NCBI GenBank assembly: GCA_940671915.1
Contig: CALNVZ010000649.1
Span: 5,647,353-5,711,352 of the forward strand
DNA length: 64,000 bases
Direction of reading: 5' to 3'
Source: Paracentrotus lividus
Taxonomy: Eukaryota > Echinodermata > Echinoidea > Camarodonta > Echinidae
How positions within the stretch are numbered: the first letter of the stretch is position 1; each line of letters starts with the position of its first letter. The position numbers and the translations under genes are program-made. Positions 23,949-34,964 of this stretch are shown here, one piece after another. Under the pieces are notes generated by a model, which had not been told where the DNA came from, made no database searches, and worked only from the letters and a program-made list of their open reading frames with translations.

Positions 23949-24928
23949 GGGTACATGCAGGTAATATGGACCCCCTAAGCTCATTTGCCTAATTTGCATA
24001 AAATTACAAAATGACACACAGTCTAATCTTTGTTTATATGAATCAATAAATACTGCTCTAACTTTTATTGTGAAGAAAAACAATTATCACCAACCCCCCT
24101 GTCTGCAATATTCAAATGTTGACGTCATTACCAAAGTGCCCATATTACCTGCATGTGCAGGTAATATGGGGCATGTATTTAATGTACGTTTTAAAAACTA
24201 CAATTACTCTACCATGTCTGGAATTTGCTTAAAATGTTGAAAATCATTAACTTTAAGATATAATTTGAAATTATAAGACCCTTCAGTAAAACCTTTGACT
24301 ATATATTTCATTGTTATGTGTTTTGTATATTATTTCTTTTTTTTAATATTATTTTAACATTATTTTCATTATACAAGTCAATATAGGCCTACAATAAGTT
24401 ATTTATATTAATTATATACTGTGAATATACCCAAAAAAATCGTAGCAAAGAGATTGATGCCTCATCCCAATACTAAGTACCAGAATCATTTCCGCCATTT
24501 TGGATGTCCCATATTACCTGCACTAATGTTGCTGTGTCAGGCAAACATTTAATGCAACATTGCACCCCTTCACTAAAACAAATTGACCTGTACACGCTAG
24601 TATGATCAAAATGAAACTATAAGCTTACTAAATCTACAAAACAATTGAGGTTAAACAAACACTCTTTCACCATCACATTCTGTGAAATATCAAATTTTAC
24701 ATCAGGGTAAAAAAATGCCGTAAGTTTTACCTACCTTTTTGGTTTTCAGCAATTTTCTCAGAGAAATTTCGGCATTAGATGCCCTCTCGACGATATATTT
24801 ACGTATACAGTTCATATGAACAACATTATGGTGCTCACACCGGTCATCGGTCACCGGTCGACGGTCACGACATGATTTGCTTCAGGTGTCCCATATTACC
24901 TGCTGTCCCATATTACCTGCATGTACCC
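23949..24928 (+). mobile_element. 0.98-kb non-autonomous DNA transposon, copy 1
   Basis: The termini are inverted repeats beginning GGGTACATGCAGGTAATATG, flanked by TA on each side. Extra internal copies of CCCATATTACCTGC occur near 24150, 24510 and 24890, so the terminal motif is repeated inside. It has no transposase frame. TA duplications fit Tc1/mariner-like targeting, but the family is not certain. Confidence 0.85.
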
Positions 24929-25560
24929 TATAATTACAAAGTGTTCAGTAACCAAGTAACCAGTAACAAAAAAACAAACAAAAACAAAAACAAAAACAAA
25001 AACATGATTAACAACAAAAAGTAAAACGAGTAAAAAATAACAGGAAGTGCGGTACATTAGTATCTATCAATGCAGGAAAATATGTTCACTCTTTTTACAT
25101 TTTAAAAGAATGTATAGAAATACAGTATCTATTGATACATTTTTTACTGTGTTATATGCAATAAGAATTATGCACTGGACATATATGGCCGAAATCGTCC
25201 TTGGTATCTTATCAGGGAACCCACCATCCTACTCTGCCCTTGTCCTGACACCTCATGGCCATTATTTCTTTTGAAAAGTATAAACAAACCTGTAACAATT
25301 TGGGGAGAATATAATACAGCGTCATGTTTTATTTCACGGATGATCCCCCACTCCAAAAATATATTATTTTTGTAATTTTTTTTTTTTTTTTGTACATTCA
25401 TTTTATTTATTTATATTTTCATAAAAGTGGGGTTCCCGCCTCCCCATCTTATAATACTCAGATAGGCTATGCAACCTCGTTCGTTTGATCACAGTCAATT
25501 AAGTCACCTAGCTGCCGGACTATTGGACAACATTATCTGTGTTCTTTTGAAAACATGTTA
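24929..25560. other. Spacer between the inverted 0.98-kb elements
   Basis: It contains an AAAAAC repeat near 24968-25005 and otherwise unremarkable AT-rich DNA. It would be the loop if the two flanking elements paired. Confidence 0.7.
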
Positions 25561-26534
25561 GGGTACATGCAGGTAATATGGGCCAGCAGGTAATATGGGC
25601 CACCTGAAGCAAATCATGTCGTGACTGTCGACCGGTGACCGGTGACCGGTGTGAGCACCATACTGTTGATCATATGAACTGTATACGAAAATATATCGTC
25701 GTGAGAGCATCTGATGCCGAAATTTCTCTTAAAAAATTGCTGAAAACCAACAAGGTACGTAAAACATACGGCATTTTTTTACCCCGATGTAAAATTTGAT
25801 ATTTTACAGAATGTGATGGTGAAAGAGTGTTTGAGGGGGTAACCTCAATTGTTTTGTATATTTAGTAAGCTTATAGTTTCATTTTGATCATACTAGCGTG
25901 TACAGGTCAATTTGTTGTAGTGAAGGGGTGCAATGTGGCATTGAATGCTTGTCTGACACAGCAACATTAGTGCAGGTAATATGGGCCATCCAAAATGGCG
26001 GAAATGATTTTGGTACTCAGTATTGGGATGAGGTATCAATCTCTTTGCTACGATTTTTTGGGGTATATTCACAGTATATAATTAATATAAATAACTTATT
26101 GTAGGCCTATATTGACTTGTATAATGAAAATAATATTTAAAAAAAGAAATAATATACAAAATACAAAACAATGAAATATATAGTCAAAATATTTACTGAA
26201 GCGTCTTGTAATTTCAAATGATATCTTAAAGTTAATGATTTTCAACATTTTAAGCGAATTCCAGACATGGTAGAGTCATTGTAGTTTTTAAAACATACAT
26301 TAAATACATGTGCCCATATTACCTGCACATGCAGGTAATATGGGCACTTTGGTAATGACGTCAACATTTGAATATTACAGACAGGGGGGTTGGTGATAAT
26401 TGTTTTTCTTCACAATAAAAGTTAGAGCAGTAGTTATTGATTCATATAAACAAAGATTAGACTGTGTGTCATTTTGTAATTTTACGTAAATTAGGCAAAT
26501 GAGCTTAGGGGGCCCATATTACCTGCATGTACCC
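25561..26534 (-). mobile_element. 0.98-kb non-autonomous DNA transposon, copy 2 (inverted)
   Basis: This is the reverse complement of 23949-24928 along its whole length with few differences, again flanked by TA. The near-identity suggests both copies are young. Confidence 0.85.
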
Positions 26535-26597
26535 TATAGTGAAATATTGCAGACTAACAAATTAGAAAGCAACAAAACAATCGGTATGCATTCATTT

Positions 26598-26697
26598 NNN
26601 NNNNNNNNNNNNNNNNNNNNNNNNNNNNNNNNNNNNNNNNNNNNNNNNNNNNNNNNNNNNNNNNNNNNNNNNNNNNNNNNNNNNNNNNNNNNNNNNN
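26598..26697. other. Assembly gap (100 Ns)
   Basis: One hundred Ns is a conventional gap of unknown size, so distances across it are not reliable. Confidence 0.98.
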
Positions 26698-27532
26698 AAA
26701 AATGAGTTGCAGTTTGAAGAACAGCAAAGCCAAAAGTTCAGGTTAATTGATGGTATTTACCTGAAGTGAAGATGAGATGAGTTCAAGTTCAATGAACATA
26801 GTCCATTAAAAACGTCGAGCGATGACTTGACGCGCGATGGGTGTTTCGCTCGAGAATAGAAGACCAAAAGATAGATCTTGAAAATGACGAAACGGTGAGT
26901 CGCTCGAGATGCAGAATGAGTAGAATGTCGATGCTCTAAATAACAGGGATGATCAACGATGTCCGAAGTGACACAGATCAGTCGGTCAATCAGGGACGAA
27001 ATCCAAAGAGCAGAATAGTGAAGGTTACAGAACAAATTAGTGATGAGTAGATTCAGTTATTAAATCTAAGTAATGATATGATAAAATAGAGTTGACAAAT
27101 GATGAAATAACAAGGCTGTAAAAATAAACAAGCCTAAAAAAAGGAGCTCAAAAATAAATTAACCTCACATGGCGAACGTCAATTAGCGACTGAAGGGCCC
27201 CCCAAAAATTGACTTTGAACCTCTAAAATTTTGGCAAATAAAAAGGAACCGATGAAAATACAGAGTGAACTGATCAATGAGAGTTGAGCTTTACACTAAC
27301 AAGATAAACAATAAATGAAGCAGCACAAACTAGTTGTGTTAGTTGAACCTGCAAAAATATTATTTTGATGAAAATTGAATTGTAGAACATAAAATAGTGT
27401 GAAATCACATTTATGATAATAGCAATCATTTTAAATATAATAAATGACTGAATAAAATACATTGCAAAATTTGACAAGCACAGTTATGAATTGGATCGTC
27501 ACGCAAACACAATAATTTTGATAACGCAGTCT
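26698..27532. other. Unassigned stretch after the gap
   Basis: No exon was supported. Two CGCTCGAGA motifs (near 26850 and 26903) and a region of minus-strand open frame without recognisable domain were seen. It may be the end of an element cut by the gap. Confidence 0.4.
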
Positions 27533-27602
27533 TGGGGAAAGAGAGCTACAAAAGGTGTCAAATTTACTTTAAAATTACAATAAATGCTGGGGCTTTTTCG
27601 CA

Positions 27603-28757
27603 ATGAAAGTCAGTGATATTATGTCTTCCTTCCAATCAGACGCTACTTCTATGCAGCCACATGTTCTTCGTCCTGAAATGTCTGCAGTCTGTAACCTGTG
27701 TGAGTTCACTCCAGTAACTGAAACTGGACTTCGACGTCTCATCAATTCAACTCCTCCAAAGTCCTGCAGTTTGGGCCCTCTTCCAACTTGGCTTCTCAAA
27801 GATTGCCTTGATGAACTGCTTCCAGTTCTTATCAAAATCATCAACACATCACTCTCATCAGGTGTCATTCCGCGACCTTTTAAGTCATCAGTCATTCTCC
27901 CTCTTTTGAAGAAACCATCTTTAGAACCAAATGTATTGGGCAATTACCGTCCTATTGCCAATTTGCCATTCGTGAGTAAGATCCTGGAGAGAATCGTGGC
28001 AAATCAGCTTATGACCTACGTGGACAGTCATCACTTACTACCTGGGAACCAGTCCGCTTATCGCAACTTCCATTCGACTGAAACAGCATTGTTAAAAGTG
28101 CTCAACGATCTCCTCCTTGCTGTAGACAAGGGCAATGAGGCAGTTCTGCTTCTCCTGGATTATTCTGCAGCGTTTGACACGCTTGATCACACCGTGTTGC
28201 TCCAGCGTCTTTCAGTTGACTACTCAATCACAGGGACTGTACTCCGGTGGTTTCACTCGTACCTCCTTGGCCGTACACAGAGGGTTTCAATCAACGGCAC
28301 TTGTTCGGATCCTTCTATTCTCAGCTGTGGAGTTCCCCAAGGCTCCGTTGTCGGCCCCCTGTTGTTTCTTTTCTACACTGGTCCCCTAGCGAAAATCATT
28401 GCTAGTCATCAGGGAGTGGACTACGCTATGTACGCAGACGACACTCAAATCTATTTGACTATGTCTCCAAGAGGTAACGTTGATGCTGTTAACACGCTGA
28501 GAAACTGTCTGTCGGACATCAAAGCCTGGTCAAGCAACAATAGACTCCGTCTTAACGAACGTAAATCAGAACTTATACACTTTTCATCGCAGTGCAGGAG
28601 CTCCGAGCCTCTACCGGACTTTGCAATTGATGGGGGTATCATGCAGAGTTCGGAATATGTCAAAGATCTTGGTGTTACTCTAGACAAATACCTCACTCTT
28701 CAAAAACACATAAAAAAAACGTCTGCAAATCAGCATCTTGGGGCATTCACAGAATAG
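27603..28757 (+). CDS. Reverse transcriptase of the CR1/L2-like LINE (5'-truncated)
   Basis: The frame of 384 codons covers most of the reverse transcriptase. NYRPIANLPFVSKILERIVA and a QSAYR-x3-STETALLKV stretch come first, then the first catalytic Asp in DYSAAFDTLDH, then CGVPQGSVVGPLLFLFY, then the paired catalytic Asp in MYADDTQIYL, then the thumb-side WSSNNRLRLNERKSE. The real upstream half (endonuclease) is missing, so the ATG used is only the first in the truncated copy. The frame breaks at an A run (about 28709-28717) and coding similarity resumes in another frame. Retrotransposition by this copy is therefore not expected. The open length suggests a fairly recent insertion. Confidence 0.85.
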   Translation: MKVSDIMSSFQSDATSMQPHVLRPEMSAVCNLCEFTPVTETGLRRLINSTPPKSCSLGPLPTWLLKDCLDELLPVLIKIINTSLSSGVIPRPFKSSVILPLLKKPSLEPNVLGNYRPIANLPFVSKILERIVANQLMTYVDSHHLLPGNQSAYRNFHSTETALLKVLNDLLLAVDKGNEAVLLLLDYSAAFDTLDHTVLLQRLSVDYSITGTVLRWFHSYLLGRTQRVSINGTCSDPSILSCGVPQGSVVGPLLFLFYTGPLAKIIASHQGVDYAMYADDTQIYLTMSPRGNVDAVNTLRNCLSDIKAWSSNNRLRLNERKSELIHFSSQCRSSEPLPDFAIDGGIMQSSEYVKDLGVTLDKYLTLQKHIKKTSANQHLGAFTE

Positions 28758-29268
28758 GCAAGCTTTGACGTTTTCTTGACAAAGCCTCCACTGAAAAACT
28801 TGTACACGCCTTTGTCTCATCCCATTTGGACTACTGTAATTCTCTCCTTGCTGCCTGCCTGTTTCTTATCTCTCCCCACTCCAGCGTATCCAAAATACTG
28901 CAGCTAGATTAGTTACTTTCACTCGAAAACACGATCACATATCCCCATTCTTCGTTCTTTGCACTGTCTACCAGTTAATTCTCGTGTACTTTCAAGATTT
29001 CTTATTGGTGTACAAGGTAACTCATAATCTTGCCCCACAATATCTCCAAAATCTAGTATCCCTCCGATCCTCCTCTTCAGCCAGACCCCTCCTCTCATTT
29101 TCTTCTATGCAAATTACTCATGGCCCAAGACCCAAAAACCGATATGGCGACCGTGCATTTTCATGTATTGCCCCTACTCTATGGAATAAGCTCCCACCCC
29201 ATATTCAAAATGCTCCGTCCGTTGATTCTTTCAAAATCCTTCTCAAAACTCACCTTTTTAAACTGTAA
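28758..29268 (+). pseudogene. C-terminal region of the same LINE reverse transcriptase, frame-broken
   Basis: After the break the frames carry SSHLDYCNSLLAAC, then from 28984 LLVYKVTHNLAPQYLQNL, DRAFSCIAPTLWNKLPPHI and FKILLKTHLFKL with a stop at 29268. GxRAFSxxAPxLWNxLP and the FKxxLKTxLF end are the standard C-terminus of CR1/L2-type proteins. Confidence 0.8.
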
Positions 29269-30669
29269 TGTACAACTCACTGTATGATTTCTGGAGGCGC
29301 ACACCAGTAGTATATATTATTTTCATTGAGTTTATTAATAATGTATAAATAGTATGTTTAGACTGAAATTTGGTATAATTTAATTTAACCCGAACAAAGC
29401 GCTTAGAAACACCAGTATGAAGCGCTATATAAATGAAATTATTATTATTATTATGTTTTGGAGTGATGATTGTTGGTCATTGAATCAGCAAAAAAATGAA
29501 CCAATATATACCATGACAATATTCTTTCTCATGAGGTGTTTGCTAACACCATGCATAGGATCAAAGGTCAAAGGCTGCAGAAAAACAGATAATAATATTG
29601 CCTATCAAAGCACCTCAGACTTTAACACGTGATCAGTCCTTTCTCCAACCAACCTTAATAATCAGGAAGTTTGCTCCAGCTTCAAAGGACCTGTTGTGCG
29701 GTGGCTATTTTAAGGTGCCCTTTGCCGGCGAACCTGTTTGGCTTTTTTTTTTTTTTTTGGCATATGAAAATAAAAAGAGACTTAGGCAAAAGCTGTCAAG
29801 ATTGTATCTCAGAATAGAAAGTGTCAACCATTGATGCGCAATGGACAGAGTTTATTATTATGTCCTTAGGCTTAGCAACATAGCTTCTTCGCATCACCAC
29901 GTTTTACATCCCCCCCCCTTTCCAAACATTATTACCAACTCGTCGAGGGTAGCGTGTGCATGTGTGTATGTTATTCCCCCGTGCTTGAACAAACTTCCCT
30001 TAATTGATATCAGAAGACAATGTAATAATGTTTGAAGCAGAAAAGGATGAATAGATGTTGTCCTTTTGAAATTACCTATTTCGTGTTTATTTTACATTTA
30101 TGTAGATTTATATTGTGAATATAATGAAATGGCAGTATAAGATAATTTCAATAATAAGAATTTTTTTTTTTTTGTCCGTCGGTATTGTCGATGTTTGTGT
30201 ATAGTCAAAGGAGAGAGAATAACAAAACGAGACATAAAATGAGAAATTATGTGTTGATACTTTGAAATAAACTCATCCACACACAAGATATATTGGTATG
30301 TTTTTGCATTTTGCTTTCATTTGTTTCTGATACAGACTAATATTGGTTGTGTGAGTGGGGGGGGGGGGAGTGGGGTGGCTGAATAAAAAATTATTTGATG
30401 CTCATTCTTGCCTTTTTGTGAACGTCTACTAAAAAGGGGAGGCATAAGCCAGTACCCCAGCTCCAGGCCGCTGTCGACCTGTATATCCCAGGGTATTTTA
30501 TAATGGCAAAGGATGCTTGAGGCAAAGAACCACAGAGAGAACTGATAGAGAAAGAGAAAAGGGAAACAATGCAGAGAAAATAACGGAATGGGAGTGGGTG
30601 GGGGGGGGGGAGGAGGGGGAAGAGAGATGCAGAAAGTTAGAGGAAGAGAAAGAGAATGTTTAACTCTAA

Positions 30670-31834
30670 TACCCCATTCACAGTGGTTTTCAAATTTATC
30701 TCGGTGCTGTCGCGGTGCTGTCGCGGTGCTGTCGCGGGACGGCAACACCGCTATAAACCCGCTATAAATGCATTCACAGTGGAAAAGTTATCCCGGGACT
30801 GTCCCGGGATAGATTTCATGTACCCATTCACACTGCAGCGTGTGATTTTTATGACCTCCGTAACAAAAGACTTGAATTTCTTTGATTTTCTCCTTCTTTC
30901 CTTTTCTTTTCTATCATTTCTTTTGTATTTCTTTGTTTTTCTCCTTCTTTCCCTTTCTTCTCTATCATTTCTTATATATTTCTTTGTTTTTCTCCTTCTT
31001 TCATTTTCTTTTCTATCATTTCTTATGTGTTTCTTTGTTTTCCACTTCTTTTTTAAATTTTCTATCATTCCTTATGTATTTCTTTGTTTTTCTCCTTCTT
31101 TCCTTTTCTTTTCTATCATTTCTTATGTATTTCTTTGTTTTTCACCTTCTTTCCTTTTCCTTTCTACATTTCTTATGCATTTCTTTGTTTTTCTCCTTCT
31201 TTCCTTTTCTTTTCTATCATTTCTTATGTATTTCTTTGTTTTTCACCTTCTTTCATTTTCTTTTCTATCATTTCTTATGTATTTCTTTGTTTTTCTCCTT
31301 CTTTCCTTTTCTTTTCTATCATTTCTTATGTATTTCTTTGTTTTACACCTTCTTTCCTTTTCTTTTCTATCATTTCTTATGTATTTCTTTATTTTTCACC
31401 TTCTTTCCTTTTCCTTTCTACATTTCTTATGTATTTCTTTGTTTTTCTCCTTCTTTCCTTTTCTTTTCTATCATTTCTTATGTATTTCTTTGATTTCCAC
31501 TTCTTTCTTTTCATTTTCTATCATTTCTTATGTATGTCCGTGGTTTATCCGTCGTTCATTCTCTTTTCTGGAAATTCTTATGTATTTCATTGTTTTTTAT
31601 CCCGGTGCTGTAGCGGAGTGCCTTCACACTGAAGGCACTCCGCGACTCCGCGACGTCGCGGGACTGTCCCGGTGCTGTTACTATGGTTTGAGCGCGATAG
31701 TTATCGATAGCGGAGCGAGGTTATCCCGGGATAGTTTATAGCGGGTCCGAGCATTCACACTAAAGGCAACACCGCTACAGTTGCGGGACAGTCCCGCGAC
31801 TGTAGCGGTGTTTGAGGCCACTGTGAATGGGGTA
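30670..31834. mobile_element. 1.17-kb DNA transposon (TAA target) carrying a minisatellite
   Basis: The termini are TACCCCATTCACAGTGG and its inverse CCACTGTGAATGGGGTA, with TAA on both sides (30667-30669, 31835-31837). A 3-bp TAA duplication suggests a PIF/Harbinger-like element. Subterminal DNA is rich in TGTCGCGG, CCCGGGA and CGCTACAG motifs in both orientations. The interior is a pyrimidine-rich 51-bp minisatellite. Copy 1 of the duplication lacks the insertion. Confidence 0.8.
30880..31595. repeat. 51-bp pyrimidine-rich minisatellite, about 14 units
   Basis: The unit runs TTTCTTTGTTTTTCTCC, TTCTTTCCTTTTC, TTTTCTATCATTTCTTATGTA. As 51 is divisible by three, all frames stay open and give 361-, 203- and 182-codon frames of Phe/Leu/Ser repeats; these are artefacts. 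Units differ by a few substitutions, and some lack three bases. Confidence 0.95.
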
Positions 31835-31867
31835 TAATACTCCCGGGGTATTTTGATCCTTGTCATT

Positions 31868-32573
31868 CCCCGGGGGGGGGGGGGGCATAATGCCTTAAGA
31901 TCGAGGCCGCGGATTGCGCGATCGCGGTGAAAATTTGCAAGATGGTAGAGAAGACGTAATCTACACGGTTGCATTGGTAAATTTCACTGAATTCATATAT
32001 TTTATTTTATATGAATTAATTATGCTAATTTATTCATGAAATCATTTTTAAAAATCTAATTCACTAAATAAAGCTCCTAGAAAGCTAATTTTTGCTTAAA
32101 ATATTCTTCATAGCATTCCTAACGATTGTGAAAGAAAAAATTGCGGTACCAAGATCGATTTCTTATGTATTTTATTGTTTTTTTAATTTCTTATGTATTT
32201 CTTTGTTTTTCGTTCTCTTTATTTTTATTGTTTTTTCGACAAAATTTATCGGCGACATTATTTCAGCCATGAATAGCATCATAAAAATGACTGTTGTCAA
32301 TGAAAGTAAAAAAATCATCACTTAATTGTGAATTTAAGCTGAAAACACATTTTGTATTGACTTTGTACATGAAATCACGTTTTTTTGGAGCAATTTTGGG
32401 TCTTACATGCACTTACATAATTTCGTAACCGCGAACCTGATCGTCGCAAATTTGGTCTCAAAAGTTGCGCGAGACTTGAAAGTAAAAAGTCAGCGAGCAG
32501 CGCAGTCAAAAAAAATTGCGCGGCGGATTTATCGCAAAAATGTCGAGGGGGGCCATTATGCCCCCCCCCCCGG
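31868..32573. mobile_element. Inverted-terminal element with G/C-run ends
   Basis: The left end is a long G run then GCATAATG; the right end is CATTATGC then a C run and GGG. The non-coding interior includes a single TTTCTTATGTATTTCTTTG motif at about 32190, the same as the minisatellite next door. It lies 30 bases after the preceding transposon in a stretch absent from copy 1. Confidence 0.6.
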
Positions 32574-32599
32574 GAGAAAGTAAGAATAATACAAAGATA

Positions 32600-32745
32600 G
32601 TGAGGGAGTGTGAGGGTGTGTGTGTGTGTGTGAATCTGATAAAGAGAGAGAGAGAGCAAGAATGTGTGAAGATGTAGGTGTGTGTGAGGGTGTGTGTGTG
32701 TGTGTGTGAGGGTGTGTGTAGGTTTGTGGGTGGGTGGATGTGTCT
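32600..32745. repeat. TG-rich microsatellite
   Basis: GTGTGTG and GAGAGAG units match the tract at 19660-19850 of copy 1. Confidence 0.85.
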
Positions 32746-32959
32746 ACGTGTGAGTGTGTGAAAGGCTGAAAAATAGATATAGATCTATTAAGTTTCCTAT
32801 CGATCATACACAATTTCACATAATTCAAATTAGTATTAAAATGACTAGGCTAATCGTTGTTAAGAGAATATTAGTGTTTTCCCCTTTTGCTTTAGCAGCA
32901 TCATTTTGCCCTGGCTTGAGTGTTTTATCATAGTTTTAATACCACAGGGTCTTGTAAGG

Positions 32960-34271
32960 TCTTACGCTACAGTCACACAGACACTTACGTATAGTTACAT
33001 CTGGTTGCGTCCAAAAATTATTTTCTTTTCTGCAGATCCCCGCAGATGCCTTCCCGTCGTAGTCAGCAGAGGAAATGGTGATAATTTCGTTCATCCAATA
33101 AAACAAAGAAATATAAAAATTAAATGATAGAATAGAAGATGAAAGTCACACAGACACTTACGTTGAGTTACGTCCGGTTGCATCCAAAAATTATTTTCTT
33201 TTCTGCGGATTCCCACGGATGCCTACCCGTCATAGTCAGCTTTGGAAATATTGATAATTTCGTTCATCCAGTCAAACAAAGAAATACATAAGAAATGATA
33301 GAATAGAAGATGAAATAAGATTAAAACAACACAAACGTATCTATACGTATGTGTCTGTGTGACTGCAGCATAAAGCAACATAAACCTAACTATACGTAAA
33401 GGGCCTGTCCCACAGAAGGCGATCGTTGAGGCGACAACCTACGAACTACTTTTTAGTACCCATCGCCACCATGCGCAGGTCCAATCGCCTAATAAGATCG
33501 TGAATTATCGCGTCAGTCGCCAAAAATACGTAGCAAAATTCTGTTCGCTGCTGGTTTCTCAACAAGTAAACAATAGCCGGCGTCAGTTGGGTGACGTCAA
33601 TGACCGTAGCCTGTCTTCTCTTTGTCGCGACAAGGTGCTATCGTAGATTGTCGCCAGATAGAACATGTTTAGCAGAGCGGAACGGCGGCCAGTTGTAGGT
33701 TGCCGCGCTCCAGCGTACGTTGCACGCATCGCTGAACCGAACTTGCCAGTGAAATTTAAGCCGCTACGACCTTTGTCGCCACCTACATCACAAAATCAGG
33801 ATCGGCCTCCCATTCAGATACTGTACAGTCGCCGCTAATTTTTGAAATTTTCAAAAATTACTCACGACCCAAATTATGATGCGCGACTGAGAGGACTATC
33901 ACGAACCTAAAGGCGACAGGCCGCCATCATATAGAAAACACTCGATCGCCTGTGTCAGTCGTAAGGATCGCCACAGTGCGGAAGTTCATATTTTAGTTGA
34001 TTTTAAGCTGCGACAAGAGAAGTCGAGCCTCGAAATGCGCAAAGGTCGAGGCTATTGTATTATCGGATACCAACTATTGTTAGCCTATTGTTTGCGTGGG
34101 AGCAAGTCGTTGTCGTAGCCTATCGTGGACAGAGTCGTAGATACGTAGATGATCTTCGGTCACCTACGATTCTGACACGATTCTGGCAGGTTCTAACATG
34201 CATAGGTTGTCGCCACAACGATCGCCTTCTGTGGGACAGGCCCTTAAGTGTCTGTGTGACTGTAGCATAAG
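32960..34271. mobile_element. Outer DNA transposon with CTACAGTCACACAGACAC termini, split by an insertion
   Basis: The left end contains CTACAGTCACACAGACACTT and the right end its inverse, GTGTCTGTGTGACTGTAG. Without the inner element (33400-34244 plus one TAA) it is about 0.46 kb. It holds an internal tandem duplication at an offset of 173 (GTCACACAGACACTTACG at 32972 and 33145) and an AAACAAAGAAATACATAAG motif. Copy 1 reads straight through near 21808. Confidence 0.8.
33400..34244. mobile_element. Inner DNA transposon with AGGGCCTGTCCCACAG termini
   Basis: The ends are AGGGCCTGTCCCACAGAAGG and its inverse, with TAA at 33397-33399 and 34245-34247. Removing it and one TAA rebuilds the outer element's right terminus exactly as the inverse of its left one. 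The 845 bases are rich in TCGCC, GCGAC and TCGTAG motifs and have no transposase. A PIF/Harbinger-like origin is inferred from the 3-bp TAA duplication. Confidence 0.88.
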
Positions 34272-34964
34272 ACTTTTGCTTCCAATCCCTGTCGGGGTAA
34301 ATTTCTTTACCGGGGGAGGGGGGGGGGGGGGGGGGGATTTGCCCATCCGTCCGTACACTAATAGACGTAAATAATCTTTGGCTTCAAAACACATTGAATA
34401 GCGCCACCAATAGCTCAACCACAAACCCGGCCAACCCGCACCATACTGAACTATTGCACCCCTCCCTTTCAGGGCCCGTTCCCCCTCCTTTTTTCAAGGC
34501 AGGATAGCCAAGGCCCCTCAGTATACTACCAAGCAAAGGGAGCGATTTTGAAATAGGGCTATTATTTATTGTTTGTTTAAATAAGGCATGGATTTTTGTT
34601 TATAGGGTTAGGTATATTGTTTAGAGGGAAATGGCAAATTGAAATTTGATATGGGCTTAAAAATGAATTTTATTCATATTGAACAAAATGTCTCTCTTCT
34701 TTTATGAAAAGATAAATCGTAGATTCTATAAGCTAAACATAAATTACAATGAAAAATCGCACCGCAGTTACCATTTACGACATTTTCATAAAGGCTAAAA
34801 CAAAATTTGAGTAATGATGATTAATGATTTAAGGGTGCCTTCGATTAATTTTTGTCCAAAACTGAAATGTTCCAGTTTTACACAAGACCCATCGCTGACT
34901 TCAAACCTTCCTATAGACAATTAATTTTAACCCCACACCTATAACTAAAATCTCACTTAAAAAC

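Larger units (their letters stand above)
27589..29454 (+). mobile_element. 5'-truncated CR1/L2-like LINE
   Basis: Copy 1 of the duplication reads AATGCTGG-TTTTGGAG at 18244-18259, which is the exact empty site, so the insertion is bounded to within one or two bases. The element starts inside the region before the reverse transcriptase, lacks the endonuclease, and ends AGCGCTATATAAATG plus ATT repeats rather than poly-A. No target duplication longer than one base is visible. A repeat-unit 3' end and poor target duplication are typical of the CR1/L2 group. Confidence 0.88.
27533..34705. repeat. Segmental duplication, copy 2 (expanded by insertions)
   Basis: This is the partner of 18196-22190. 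Relative to copy 1 it contains a LINE (27589-29454), a 1.17-kb DNA transposon (30670-31834), a second inverted-terminal element (31868-32573) and a nested pair (32960-34271). The flanking blocks resume alignment after each. The right edge fades near 34705 after AAATGGCAAATTGAAAT. Confidence 0.85.

Noticed and set aside
30656-31741. A 361-codon open frame of Phe/Leu/Ser repeats
   Set aside because: It is a translation of the 51-bp minisatellite; all three forward frames are open because the unit length is divisible by three.
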